64,000 bases of DNA from Patescibacteria group bacterium (GTDB taxonomy: Bacteria; Patescibacteria; Dojkabacteria; J137), in contig CAUJCN010000001.1 in the NCBI GenBank assembly GCA_963169855.1, forward strand, positions 1-64,000. The letters are read 5' to 3'. The notes beneath the pieces were generated by a model. The model worked only from the letters and a program-made list of their open reading frames with translations. It was not told the DNA's origin and searched no databases. Every line of letters starts with the position of its first letter. The first letter of the stretch is position 1. Below are positions 1-8,579 of this stretch, piece after piece. The position numbers and the translations under genes are program-made.

Positions 1-95
1 GCTATATCGAAAGTAAAGTTTATGATTATTTGTATAAAGAGTACGAAGAAGCAACTAGAATGTTATTTGGGTTAATTCGAAGTCTGGGTGATTAA
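1..95 (+). CDS. C-terminal end of a helical protein (5' partial)
   Basis: An open frame enters from the left edge (first full codon at base 3) and ends at a TAA at 93-95, leaving 31 residues. The tail is amphipathic and helical (KVYDYLYKEYEEATRML, then LIRSLGD). It resembles the last helix of four-helix-bundle proteins of the 23S rRNA intervening-sequence type, but this is only a resemblance and the rest of the gene lies outside the window. Confidence 0.35.
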   Translation, partial: YIESKVYDYLYKEYEEATRMLFGLIRSLGD

Positions 96-137
96 TAGCT
101 TAATACTTACACTTGAACTTGCACTGTTTACTGAACA

Positions 138-209
138 TGGGCGGGGAGGGATTCGAACCCTCGACCAATCGCTTAAGAGGCGACTGCTCTACCACTGAGC
201 TACCAGCCC
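138..209 (-). tRNA. tRNA-Lys (CUU)
   Basis: Read on the minus strand, this folds as a cloverleaf. The acceptor GGGCTGG pairs with CCCGCCC with one T/C mismatch. The D arm is GCTCAGTGGTAGAGC, the anticodon loop is CTCTTAA with CTT at positions 34-36, and the T arm is GAGGG-TTCGAAT-CCCTC. CCA is not encoded. A 16-bp copy of its 5' end lies 98 bp away. Confidence 0.9.
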
Positions 210-291
210 TTGTGACTTACAAGCATCAATACTTTATTTAGGCATCACAACTTGTTGTGTGATCGGACCCTGTCCTGAACCTGTTTCAGGA

Positions 292-307
292 ACTGAGCTA
301 CCAGCCC
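292..307 (-). repeat. Orphan copy of the tRNA-Lys 5' end
   Basis: The 16 bases actgagctaccagccc here are identical to 194-209, the 5' end and part of the D arm of tRNA-Lys. No anticodon or T arm follows, so this is a fragment and not a gene. Between the copies lie two short hairpins (CCTGAA/TTCAGG at 275-291, and a second one around ATCACA/TGTGAT). Confidence 0.7.
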
Positions 308-329
308 ACAGATAAAATTCAAAAAATAA

Positions 330-358
330 AAAGACTAAAAGATTAAAATTTAGTCTTT
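330..358 (-). terminator. Rho-independent terminator after tRNA-Arg
   Basis: A perfect 10-bp inverted repeat (AAAGACTAAA / TTTAGTCTTT, 9-nt loop) is followed on the minus strand by TTTTTATTTTTT. It lies 30 bp downstream of the minus-strand tRNA-Arg and would end its transcript. Confidence 0.6.
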
Positions 359-387
359 CATCTTCTGCATTTTCGTCTTTTCTTAAA

Positions 388-460
388 TATGCCTGGCACG
401 ATTCGAACGTGCGACCTACTGCTTAGAAGGCAGTTGCTCTATCCACTGAGCTACAGGCAC
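388..460 (-). tRNA. tRNA-Arg (UCU)
   Basis: Minus-strand cloverleaf. The acceptor GTGCCTG pairs fully with CAGGCAT, the D arm is GCTCAGTGGATAGAGC, the anticodon stem ACTGC/GCAGT encloses the loop CTTCTAA (anticodon TCT), and the T arm is GCACG-TTCGAAT-CGTGC. CCA is not encoded. Confidence 0.92.
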
Positions 461-562
461 TTAAAGTGATACAAAATACTACCCCGAATTATATAAAAAA
501 AAGCCCAACTAGTCTATTATTTCCCATAATTTGTTAAAATTCTATAACACATAACTTTTATC

Positions 563-2026
563 ATGGATAAAACATTAGAGCCTACAGAAAGCTTATCAGA
601 ACTGCTTATTCTAGTTAGTTCTTATACTGATGAGCAAAAAGAACTCATTAGAAGTGCCTATAATTATGCAAATAAAAGACTTTCCAACGAAAAAAGACTT
701 GGAGGGAGTTCTTACATGGAACATGCCTTAAACGTTGCAGGCTATCTAGCAAAGATAGATCTCGACCCAATTTCTGTTGCTTCTGGGTTATTACACGATG
801 TAATCGATAAAAGCGAGACCACACTTGATGAGATTGATAAAGAATTTGGAACCGATATTGCCTTTATCGTTGATGGATTAAGCACAATGAGAAAAATGTC
901 TCAGAACACATCCAAAAATGAGAAAGAAATGGCTAATTTCAAGAATCTAATTTTCAATGCGACAGAAGATATTAGAGTTTTGATAGTTCGTTTAGCAGAA
1001 AAAGTTGATAATATCTCAACAATTGGAGTTTTAGACCACGACAAAATGGTTGATTCAGCAAATAAAGCTTTGAATATTTATGCCCCATTAGCTGAATACT
1101 TAAACCTCGCCGTTTTCCAAAGAGTGTTAGAGGATGAGGCATTCAAAGTTTTACTGCCTTACGAGTACCAAATCATCAACGACTACATTGCTAGTTTCTT
1201 TACAGAAAGGCACGATCAGATTGATGAGTATACTAAGTATTTGAGTGATCTTTTACAAAGTTACAACATTTCTAATTTTGAAATTAAAGCAAGGAGGAAA
1301 GGAATATTCAGTGCGTTTAAGAAAATTAAAGGAAAGTATCTTAAACCTGGAGAAAAACTAAATATTGAAGCTGTGCGTAAGCTTCCTGACCTCTTTGCAT
1401 CGAGAATTATTGTTGATACTGTAGAGCAATGTTACGTTGTTCTAGGGCTTTTAAACTCCGTTTTCGAGACATTCACAGACGAGTTTGATGACTACATTGC
1501 TAACCCAAAAGCGAACGGATACAAATCGATTCATACATTATTGAGTTTTAAGGGAACGGTGTTTGAAGCCCAAATAAGAACAAAGGAAATGCACGAACTA
1601 AATGAATTTGGACCTGCAAGTCACATCGCCTATAAGCTGAAAAGTGCAGGAAAAGGTGCAGAAGGCTCGTATACATGGACCAAAGACCTTGTAAAATGGC
1701 AAGGAAATACAGCCAAAGATAACTTTAAAATCAAAGCTTTCTCAGAAAGTATTTTTGTTTTCTCACCTAAAGGAACGGTTGTTAGATTAGACAAAGGATC
1801 AAAACCATTGGATTTTGCATTTAAAATTCATACTACTCTTGGTTATAAATATATCGGAGCAAAAGTCAACGGAAAGATGGTTAATATGAATCACGAACTA
1901 CAGACTGGAGATATTGTTGAAATTATTACAGGTTCCAAAGAGAACGTAACTCTGGACTGGTTAAAATCAGTTCAAATGACCGAAACTAAATCACGAATCA
2001 GAAGGAAGTTAAATAGAGTCAATTAA
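563..2026 (+). CDS. RelA/SpoT-family (p)ppGpp synthetase, degenerate hydrolase site
   Basis: A 487-aa RelA/SpoT homologue makes the alarmone (p)ppGpp from ATP and GTP/GDP. Domains in order are an HD hydrolase-type region (about 40-190), a synthetase (about 240-370) and a TGS domain (about 395-460); the C-terminal ACT domain is absent. The synthetase motifs look intact: RRKGIFSAFKKIKGK, the Asp in LPDLFASRIIV, DYIANPKANGYKSIHT and the Glu in EAQIRT. The hydrolase site does not. The usual HDxxED reads HDVIDK, and the later A-D-R-L-H-N reads AEKVDN. I infer a synthetase-biased enzyme; bifunctional activity is less likely. It overlaps the convergent next gene by 8 bp. Confidence 0.92.
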   Translation: MDKTLEPTESLSELLILVSSYTDEQKELIRSAYNYANKRLSNEKRLGGSSYMEHALNVAGYLAKIDLDPISVASGLLHDVIDKSETTLDEIDKEFGTDIAFIVDGLSTMRKMSQNTSKNEKEMANFKNLIFNATEDIRVLIVRLAEKVDNISTIGVLDHDKMVDSANKALNIYAPLAEYLNLAVFQRVLEDEAFKVLLPYEYQIINDYIASFFTERHDQIDEYTKYLSDLLQSYNISNFEIKARRKGIFSAFKKIKGKYLKPGEKLNIEAVRKLPDLFASRIIVDTVEQCYVVLGLLNSVFETFTDEFDDYIANPKANGYKSIHTLLSFKGTVFEAQIRTKEMHELNEFGPASHIAYKLKSAGKGAEGSYTWTKDLVKWQGNTAKDNFKIKAFSESIFVFSPKGTVVRLDKGSKPLDFAFKIHTTLGYKYIGAKVNGKMVNMNHELQTGDIVEIITGSKENVTLDWLKSVQMTETKSRIRRKLNRVN

Positions 2027-3740
2027 ATAATTTAATTGTAAAGTCACTTAAATCCACTAGTTTTGGATTACCTCTTAAAATTACATTCCTTCCTGTTTGG
2101 ATATACAAATCGTATTTTAAATCAAGAATCTGTCCTACAAATTCATACCCGCTTAAAGTTGTTAGATCAGATCTTTCCAGTAACTTATCATTTATTTTGC
2201 AGTCCTCTGAACAATCTATCGATGGTAAATTTTCAAGATTAGAATTTACCTCAAATTCATACACAGTTTTAGTTTCTTTATTTATAATGAATGCTTGAAT
2301 TGATTCGTTACTTGGCTTAGCGTTCGGTGGAGTCAAATTTTTTAAAGTAATTACATCATAATCAACTTCTGGTTTTAGTAAATAATCCATTCTTCCCAAA
2401 ACTATCGCAGGAATTGTACTTCCACCTTGAATATTCTTAAGATTAGTTTCCAGAAATTCTTTAATACTCGAACTATCTTTGGCAATTAAATATTGATTAT
2501 AAAAATACAAAATTGGGTATTGGAAATCAGAAATCGAAGGAGTTATTCTGTACAACAAAAGAATCGATCCTGAGTAAATCACGAATAGAATACTTAACCA
2601 AACTGAAAGTCTTCTCCATCTTGTTTCTCTAAAGTAGATCCAGAAATTTGCTAATCCTATTGAGCATATTGGTACAGCAAAAATTAAAAATCTAGAACCG
2701 AAACTTCCGCCACCCCACCAACTTGGCCAAAAACCGTAAAGCATTACTATTAAAAGTATAGATGATAGAAGATAAACAGCTAAAAGCTTACTTCGTTTGT
2801 AAAATAAGAATAATCCAATTAACGAGAACAAAATTATAGGAGAGTAAACCAGCCATCCTTTATCAAGTGAAAATAGAATGTTGAATCCGCTAAATTTTGA
2901 GAAATCAAAATCACTTGAACCTGTAATCGCATAACCTGATGTAATCAACTTTCCGTACGACTGAAGGTTGTAAAGTCCATAAATTATCAGAAATGGTAAT
3001 GATGATACAAAGATTAAACTGAATCTTATAAGTAGTTTTTTAATTCCTCTGGAGTAGGTTCTAACAGCAATTAAGCCAAGAGTAAGTAAAATTATCACAG
3101 CATAAATTGGTCTTATTAAAAACAAGAATCCCATTGCTATTCCGATCATTATTAAGTTTGTCCTTGAAGATTTCTCAAGTTGAACAAGAGTATGATAAAT
3201 CAACATAGATATAAAGAACATCTCATAAACATGAGTGAAGATAGGAAGCAAAATCACATACCACAGAACATATGAAGATATTGTCACAGCTAAAATTGAA
3301 TACAACGTTTTTCTTTTTGAGAATCCTAATTTTCTAAGAATCTTTGCAGTGTACCAAAGTGCTCCAAAGAAAAAAATAGTTGAGTTCAGTAGCAAAAAGA
3401 TCCCATCGAATATAGTGTGTCCATTGTATGCAATGAAATAATCGTTATGATAATTAAAAGTATTACCAACTATTTTGGAAATAAATAATGCAGGAACATT
3501 TACAATTGAAGTACCAGGAGAGGTCACAGAAATATAGTTGCCATTGTAGAAACCTTTTGTCCAAGGAGCAGCTGAATCCCAATAAGCAGGTTTTTCGGAA
3601 GTTACGAAAGATCCTTCATCAACAATAGTTTTAGCTGTGTGATAATAATAGAATTCATCTGACCTGACAAATAGATCAGCGTTGGTTAAAAGTAAAATTC
3701 CAAAAACCAATACCGAAAATACAAGTAAGAATCTGTACAC
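2019..3740 (-). CDS. GT-C fold membrane glycosyltransferase-like protein
   Basis: A 573-aa integral membrane protein with about ten hydrophobic segments over residues 1-400, then a soluble C-terminal domain of about 170 residues. The first extracytoplasmic loop carries RSDEFYYYHTAKTI, and the acidic DE pair just after TM1 is the hallmark of GT-C enzymes that use lipid-linked sugars (PMT/ArnT-like). The substrate is unknown. It overlaps the 3' end of the alarmone synthetase by 8 bp, so the two genes converge without a separate terminator. An energy-coupled surface glycosylation role is inferred from fold only. Confidence 0.6.
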   Translation of the reverse strand: MYRFLLVFSVLVFGILLLTNADLFVRSDEFYYYHTAKTIVDEGSFVTSEKPAYWDSAAPWTKGFYNGNYISVTSPGTSIVNVPALFISKIVGNTFNYHNDYFIAYNGHTIFDGIFLLLNSTIFFFGALWYTAKILRKLGFSKRKTLYSILAVTISSYVLWYVILLPIFTHVYEMFFISMLIYHTLVQLEKSSRTNLIMIGIAMGFLFLIRPIYAVIILLTLGLIAVRTYSRGIKKLLIRFSLIFVSSLPFLIIYGLYNLQSYGKLITSGYAITGSSDFDFSKFSGFNILFSLDKGWLVYSPIILFSLIGLFLFYKRSKLLAVYLLSSILLIVMLYGFWPSWWGGGSFGSRFLIFAVPICSIGLANFWIYFRETRWRRLSVWLSILFVIYSGSILLLYRITPSISDFQYPILYFYNQYLIAKDSSSIKEFLETNLKNIQGGSTIPAIVLGRMDYLLKPEVDYDVITLKNLTPPNAKPSNESIQAFIINKETKTVYEFEVNSNLENLPSIDCSEDCKINDKLLERSDLTTLSGYEFVGQILDLKYDLYIQTGRNVILRGNPKLVDLSDFTIKLFN

Positions 3741-3827
3741 AATAATTTACTTAATTAACAAATTCTACCATCAAACTTAGAACATTTTGAATCATATATT
3801 ATAATTTAGTTAGTTACAAAGTAATTT

Positions 3828-4652
3828 ATGAATTCATTCAAACTTATATTTCTTTTTGGAATTCTAACTACAATTCTTGTTGTATTAGGATACTTAATTG
3901 GAGGAACTTCTGGATTAGTTTTTACCTTCATTCTATCTTTTGTTATTAACTTATCTTCATATTGGTTTAGTGGCTCAATTGCATTAAGAATGGCAGGAGC
4001 AAAAGAATTACCAACAGGAAACTACTCATGGATTCAACAGGAAACTGAACTACTTTCCAGAGAGATGGGAATTAAAGTTCCCAGGCTCTACTACAGCGAA
4101 TCAGCACAGCCAAACGCATTTGCATCCGGACGAAATCAGTCTAACGCAGTTGTATGCTTTACATCTGGACTACTGAATGGACTTTCTAGAGACGAAGTTA
4201 AAGGTGTTCTCGCTCATGAGTTAGCACATATCAAACATGGAGATATTTTAATAGCAACAGTTGCAGCTGTTATGGCTTCAACAGTAAGTTCGATAGGAAA
4301 CATTCTTCTATTCTCAGGAATGAGAAGTCGTGACGAAGAAAACAATAATCCTTTGGCTATCATTTTTGCATTAATTGTTGCCCCGTTAGCTGCAACATTA
4401 ATTCAATTCGCAATTTCGAGAAATAGAGAATTTTCTGCTGATGAAGCTGCTGGAAGAGCAACAAGAGAACCAAAGTCTTTAGCAAATGCTTTATTAAAAA
4501 TCGAAGCTTTAGTTCAAAGAACTCCAATGAATGTTAATCCAGCGATGGCAAGTTTATACATTCAGAATCCACTTGCTGGTTCTAGTATGATGGAACTTTT
4601 CTCCACCCATCCAGCAACAGCTAAAAGAGTAGAGCGACTAATGAATATGTAG
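3828..4652 (+). CDS. htpX: HtpX-like M48 zinc metalloprotease
   Basis: A 274-aa membrane protease. Two N-terminal transmembrane segments (about 7-50) are followed by the M48 core with the zinc motif HELAHIKHGD near residue 129, and the third ligand region REFSADEAAGR near 205. Two more hydrophobic stretches flank the active site. Length and order match HtpX, which degrades misfolded inner-membrane proteins on the cytoplasmic face. TATAAT lies about 25 nt before the ATG and there is no Shine-Dalgarno sequence. The GT2 gene starts 11 nt downstream, so the two are probably co-transcribed. Confidence 0.92.
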   Translation: MNSFKLIFLFGILTTILVVLGYLIGGTSGLVFTFILSFVINLSSYWFSGSIALRMAGAKELPTGNYSWIQQETELLSREMGIKVPRLYYSESAQPNAFASGRNQSNAVVCFTSGLLNGLSRDEVKGVLAHELAHIKHGDILIATVAAVMASTVSSIGNILLFSGMRSRDEENNNPLAIIFALIVAPLAATLIQFAISRNREFSADEAAGRATREPKSLANALLKIEALVQRTPMNVNPAMASLYIQNPLAGSSMMELFSTHPATAKRVERLMNM

Positions 4653-4663
4653 TTTTAATAAAT

Positions 4664-5521
4664 ATGGAAAAAGTAACTTGCATAGTACCGGCATACAATG
4701 AAGCTGAGCGAATCGACTACATCCTTAATTTCCTATCTTCATACCAACGAATAGATGAGGTAATAGTTGTTAACGATGGTTCAACAGATAACACGAAGTC
4801 TGTTGTTGAATCATTAATTGAAAATAATTCTAAATTCAAATTCATTAATAAGATTAATAACGAAGGAAAAGGTGCTGCAATTAAAGACGGCTTAACCGAA
4901 GCTTCTGGGGATATTATAATAATTTCAGACGCAGACATTTTTAGAATTGATAACAATTGCTTTGATGTTCTAATAGATAATTTGAATAATAACGTTCGAA
5001 TGGTCGTGCTCGATACTTCATTTATTAGGAGGTTTCCACTGTCAATTACTGGTATGACAAGGCTTTGGTCTGGACAACGAAGTTTTTACAAAGAAGATTT
5101 GAGTAAATTAGATTGGGATAAAGCATATGGTTATGCTCTAGAATCTTCTTTAAATGATCAGTACATTTCTAAAAGTTTGAAATGTAAATATGTATTTGCT
5201 TTTGGAGCAGATTCGGCTCTGCAGTTTGAGAAAAAAGGTAGTGGCTTCGAAGGAGTCGCGTTTTATTTAAAAATATCGTCGGAAATATTCAGTAGGTATG
5301 GAGTTTTAAGACTTCTATGGCAGAGAATAAATTCCCCAATAAATGCAATTAGTTTTGCATATTTTGTAAAATACCCCAAATGGATCCGAATAGTGCTCTC
5401 TCCATTTACTCTATCAATGGAAAGCATTTATGGGGTTTTCATTTGCATATACTCGAATATCCTTTACTTGATTGCTCGGACTAAGCGAAAAGAACCGAAA
5501 ATACATGCTAACTCCGATTAA
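4664..5521 (+). CDS. Family 2 glycosyltransferase
   Basis: A 285-aa GT-A enzyme. The N-terminus has the nucleotide-sugar binding start VPAYNEAERI, then VVNDGSTDNT and the metal-binding DADIF near residue 90. The C-terminal 60 residues include a hydrophobic segment, suggesting membrane association. It is probably an undecaprenyl- or dolichyl-phosphate type sugar transferase; the donor and acceptor cannot be read from sequence. It follows htpX by 11 nt and overlaps the convergent pyrG by 14 bp. Confidence 0.85.
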   Translation: MEKVTCIVPAYNEAERIDYILNFLSSYQRIDEVIVVNDGSTDNTKSVVESLIENNSKFKFINKINNEGKGAAIKDGLTEASGDIIIISDADIFRIDNNCFDVLIDNLNNNVRMVVLDTSFIRRFPLSITGMTRLWSGQRSFYKEDLSKLDWDKAYGYALESSLNDQYISKSLKCKYVFAFGADSALQFEKKGSGFEGVAFYLKISSEIFSRYGVLRLLWQRINSPINAISFAYFVKYPKWIRIVLSPFTLSMESIYGVFICIYSNILYLIARTKRKEPKIHANSD

Positions 5522-7166
5522 GTTTTAAACCTGTTCTCAGTAATTCCAAAAACAAAGGATGTGCCTTAAGCAGGTAGCTTTTATATTCTGGATGAGCTTG
5601 AGTTCCAACGAAAAACGGATGAAATTTTTTATCTAGCTCGATAAATTCAACTAGTTCTCCATCAACAGATGTTCCTGAGATCTTCATTCCATTTGACTCA
5701 AACTCTTGTCTGTATTTATTATTAAATTCGTATCTGTGTCTATGTCTTTCTGAAATTACATTTTTGGATTCATCTTTGAATGCATTATGTTTTTTGTATG
5801 TTGAATGAACAATAGAGCTTCTTTCTACTACACAGTCCCATCCACCTAAACGAATTGTTCCTCCGTATTGATTTTTAGACAGGTATTCTTTTTGGTTAGG
5901 CATTATATGAATTACATGATTTTTACTCTTTGGATTCACTTCTTCGGAATTAGCATCTTTATACCCTAAGACGTTTCTTGCAAACTCGATTGCAGCCATT
6001 TGCATTCCATAACACAAACCTAGATATGGAATCTTATTTTTTCTTACAAACTCAATAGCTTTGATCTTCCCTTCGCTTCCTCGACTTCCCCAACCTTGAG
6101 GAACTATCACGCAATCGAAATCCTTCAAAATATTTAAAGATTCTTTGTCTTTCTCGAAACTATCAGAAGGAAGCATCGAGATTATCGGTTTAACCCTAAG
6201 TTCACCCGCTGCATGCTTAATCGCCTCTAGGACAGAAATATAAGTATCCATATGAGATGAACTGCCGTGTTGCACATATTTTCCAACCAAAGCTACTTTA
6301 ACTTCTTTTTTTGATGTTGTAACGTTTTTTACAAACGTCTTAAGTTTATCTGATTCAATGTTTTTGTATCTCATTCCAAATTTTTTAAGAATCTTTTTTA
6401 ACAAATCTTCATCTTTGAAAAGTAGTGGAATTTTATAAATTGAATCAATATCAGGGTTATCTATAATATTATCTACATCTATAAAGCAACGTTTAGAGAT
6501 TGACTCTTTTCTTGGTTCATCAATTGGGACTTCGTTTCTTGTAATAATAAAATCGGGAAATATCCCTACTGCTCTTAAATTTGCTACAGCATGTTGTGTA
6601 GGTTTAGTTTTCAATTCTCCTACAGATTTAAGAAATGGTAAGTAAGTTACCATAATAAATATTCCCTGTTGCTCCTTTGCCATTTCTCTTGCAGCATGTA
6701 AAAAAAGCATGTTCTCTACATCACCTGTTGTTCCTCCAATCTCAACTAAAACAAAATCTTCATCAGTGATGTTTTCTGTAATCATCGCTTTAATTTCGTT
6801 TATTACATCTGGAAATGGTTCAACATCTCTTCCTCCATAAAACATTTGCCTTTCTTTCTGAAGAACTCGTTCGTAAACTTTCCCTGAAGTAATATTATTG
6901 TTTTTGAAGAATTCCCTTCCTAGAAACCTTTCGTAGTTTCCTAAATCTTGATCGATTTCACCACCGTCTTCTGTTACATAAACTTCACCATGTTCAGCAG
7001 GTCTCATTAAACCCGCATCAATATTTAAATATGGATCTATCTTTACAGCATTAACTTTATAGCCCTGTTCTTTTAGAAGATAACCGATTGAAGCAGTAGC
7101 AACACCTTTGCCAACTCCAGAGAGGACACCACCACAAACAAAAATAAATTTAGGATTTTTAGACAT
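5508..7166 (-). CDS. pyrG: CTP synthase
   Basis: A 552-aa two-domain enzyme that converts UTP to CTP with ATP and glutamine. The N-terminal synthetase domain starts with FVCGGVLSGVGKGVATASIG (P-loop) and contains KIDPYLNIDAG and the TGDVE switch region. The C-terminal class I glutaminase domain has the nucleophile in LGLCYGMQMA and the His/Glu pair in TQAHPEY. All expected catalytic residues are present at normal length. It is convergent with the GT2 gene. Confidence 0.97.
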   Translation of the reverse strand: MSKNPKFIFVCGGVLSGVGKGVATASIGYLLKEQGYKVNAVKIDPYLNIDAGLMRPAEHGEVYVTEDGGEIDQDLGNYERFLGREFFKNNNITSGKVYERVLQKERQMFYGGRDVEPFPDVINEIKAMITENITDEDFVLVEIGGTTGDVENMLFLHAAREMAKEQQGIFIMVTYLPFLKSVGELKTKPTQHAVANLRAVGIFPDFIITRNEVPIDEPRKESISKRCFIDVDNIIDNPDIDSIYKIPLLFKDEDLLKKILKKFGMRYKNIESDKLKTFVKNVTTSKKEVKVALVGKYVQHGSSSHMDTYISVLEAIKHAAGELRVKPIISMLPSDSFEKDKESLNILKDFDCVIVPQGWGSRGSEGKIKAIEFVRKNKIPYLGLCYGMQMAAIEFARNVLGYKDANSEEVNPKSKNHVIHIMPNQKEYLSKNQYGGTIRLGGWDCVVERSSIVHSTYKKHNAFKDESKNVISERHRHRYEFNNKYRQEFESNGMKISGTSVDGELVEFIELDKKFHPFFVGTQAHPEYKSYLLKAHPLFLELLRTGLKLNRS

Positions 7167-7352
7167 AGTTGAAGATTAAAACTATGTATTTAATCTTATA
7201 AAAGCAAAGTCAATTTGAATAGGGTCTATAGTAAATTTAAGAATTTTTTCTACTTCTAATCTTGATTAAAGCTGAAGAAGTGAGTAATGGAGGAATAATT
7301 ATTCATCTATTGAACTTTGAGACAATTGAATTTAATATTTATATATACATTT

Positions 7353-7358
7353 TATAAT
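7353..7358 (+). promoter_or_regulatory. -10 box giving a leaderless cupin mRNA
   Basis: TATAAT lies six bases before the ATG at 7365, so transcription would start at or within a base or two of the start codon. There is no Shine-Dalgarno sequence. This also decides the start over an upstream in-frame ATG at 7317, which lies before the promoter. Confidence 0.6.
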
Positions 7359-7364
7359 TTTTCT

Positions 7365-7718
7365 ATGTCACATTTTTATAAATCCAAGATTAATGAGGAC
7401 ACTTTGTCTAACGAAAATTATAGAAAAGTGGTTTACACTGGTAAATTGCAACTGGTGTTCATGAAGTTGCTACCAGGAGAAGAAATAGGTGAGGAAGTAC
7501 ATGATGATAGAGATCAATTTTTTAGAGTAGAGCAGGGAAGCTTAACAGCTGTATTGGATGGAGAATCTGTACAAGTTGCTGAAGATGAAGTTTTGATAGT
7601 CCCTGCGGGAACAAGACATAATATTATAAATTCAGGAGAAAGAGATCTAAAACTTTACACAATTTATGCCCCACCAGAACACCCTGCTGATAGAGTACAA
7701 GCAACGAAACCTTTATAG
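7365..7718 (+). CDS. Cupin-domain protein
   Basis: A 117-aa single-domain cupin. Motif 1 appears as GEEIGEEVHDDRDQFFRVEQG, with His and Glu in the metal-ligand positions. Motif 2 appears as PAGTRHNIINSG with the fourth ligand His. The family binds a metal and acts as isomerase, dioxygenase or small-molecule sensor; the substrate is unknown. The ATG at 7365 is preferred because a -10 box sits directly upstream. The gene stands alone between pyrG and the tRNA-His locus. Confidence 0.85.
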   Translation: MSHFYKSKINEDTLSNENYRKVVYTGKLQLVFMKLLPGEEIGEEVHDDRDQFFRVEQGSLTAVLDGESVQVAEDEVLIVPAGTRHNIINSGERDLKLYTIYAPPEHPADRVQATKPL

Positions 7719-7810
7719 TAGACCTTTTTAAAGGAAATCTATGTTAAAATATCAAGTCTATACCAGACACGTTGACTTTGATTGCTTGCCATCCGAAGCG
7801 CAGCGTAGGA

Positions 7811-7885
7811 TGGTGGATGTAGCTCAATTCCTAAAACAAGTTTGGGATAAAGTACGAGCATCGCTCAGCATAAGCGGGTGTTGTG
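7811..7885 (+). pseudogene. Degenerate tRNA-His copy
   Basis: Bases from about 7812 (gtggatgtagctcaa) match the 5' end and D arm of tRNA-His. Those at about 7861-7884 (cgctcagcataagcggg, ttgtg) match its anticodon arm with a changed loop. Unrelated sequence replaces the rest of the D arm, and there is no T arm. A hairpin CCATCC/GGATGG (7789-7813) precedes it. I read it as a relic next to the intact gene. Confidence 0.6.
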
Positions 7886-7914
7886 AAAATTAGCAAAGAA
7901 AAAGTATTTTAGGG

Positions 7915-7987
7915 GGTGGATGTAGCTCAATGGTAGAGCACCGCTCTGTGGAAGCGGGTGTTGTGGGTTCGAGCCCCATCTTCCACC
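7915..7987 (+). tRNA. tRNA-His (GUG)
   Basis: The anticodon stem CCGCT/AGCGG encloses the loop CTGTGGA with anticodon GTG. The extra G at -1, paired with discriminator C, is the tRNA-His identity mark. The T arm is GTGGG-TTCGAGC-CCCAT, and the acceptor GTGGATG pairs with CTTCCAC with one mismatch. CCA is not encoded. Partial copies lie on both sides. Confidence 0.93.
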
Positions 7988-8125
7988 CCCTAGAATATTT
8001 CACTATAATTTGAAGGTTCGACTCTGATTTTCTTTGTGAGATTATCGAACAATTAGAAAATCGAGATACTTTTTCAATGAGATCATTCTGAGGTTACGAA
8101 GAATAGAGATCGAATTGTAATAAGT

Positions 8126-8144
8126 GAGCCCCATCTTCCACCCC
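8126..8144 (+). repeat. Duplicated 3' end of tRNA-His
   Basis: The 19 bases gagccccatcttccacccc repeat 7971-7989 exactly, at the 3' end of tRNA-His, with 155 bp between the start points. This is the typical form of an attachment-site duplication left by integration at a tRNA 3' end. No integrase gene is visible. It merges directly with the left island repeat at 8141. Confidence 0.65.
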
Positions 8145-8212
8145 AAAGTATATTAAATTCAAAAAATCCTATCTCACCTCTCTCCCAACTCTTTCACTTC
8201 TCCTAAGCCAAT
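8141..8212. repeat. Left direct repeat of the 8.2-12.2 kb island
   Basis: This segment aligns with 12257-12328 over about 70 bp: ccccaaa, then tattaaattcaaaaaatcc, then ctctcccaactctttcac, with a few substitutions and 1-2-base gaps. The right copy is the 3' end and downstream flank of the SRPBCC gene, so the left copy is a stranded gene end. The pair brackets 4.1 kb of unrelated genes. Confidence 0.7.
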
Positions 8213-8394
8213 ACCACAAAAGGTAATTGAGCCGATAACAATATTTTTGAATAAAGACTTGAAACTAAACTCTTTTTTTTTGGATGAAAATACAACTTTT
8301 GTCTTTATGCTATTGATTATGGAAGTATTTAACTGCAACTGCGTACTCTTCTTGCATAGAATAAATATAAAAAATAATATTTATTGCTGAGAGA

Positions 8395-8573
8395 AGACTA
8401 GAAAGCAAAAGTGGCCACCCCGGTGCCTGCGATACGGAGTTTCCCCCATACCCTACGTCCTTTCGGAACATAGACCTACGCAAATAGAGTGTTGGTCGGA
8501 AGACCGCCTTTTTATTTGCGTAGGATTTAGATTGTGCACCATGCCTAAATTGCTTTAGGTTTAGGTACTTGAT
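8395..8573 (-). ncRNA. Structured small RNA of unknown class
   Basis: No protein frame covers this region. On the minus strand it folds into a multi-branch RNA. A GGUGC/GCACC closing stem encloses three hairpins: CCUACGCAAAUA/UAUUUGCGUAGG, CUAUGUUCC-GAAA-GGACGUAG, and GGUAUGGGG-GAAA-CUCCGUAUC (nine pairs). Both GAAA loops are GNRA tetraloops only on the minus strand, which fixes the strand. TATAAT sits just upstream, and an AT hairpin with a U-run follows near 8355-8385. No gene follows, so it is probably a trans-acting RNA. A 6S or SRP-type RNA was considered, but the conserved SRP GGAA/AGCAG motif is missing. Confidence 0.55.
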
Positions 8574-8579
8574 GTTAAA

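Noticed and set aside
620..660. CTGATGAG string resembling a hammerhead core
   Set aside because: It lies inside the alarmone synthetase coding sequence, with no paired stem II and no cleavage site in register.
7317..7364. Upstream start for the cupin
   Set aside because: The extra 16 residues lie before the -10 box at 7353 and look like translated AT-rich promoter DNA.
8395..8573. SRP (4.5S) RNA identity for the structured RNA
   Set aside because: The GC-rich hairpins and GNRA loops look similar, but the conserved GGAA tetraloop with AGCAG on the 3' side of helix 8 is missing. Left as unknown class.
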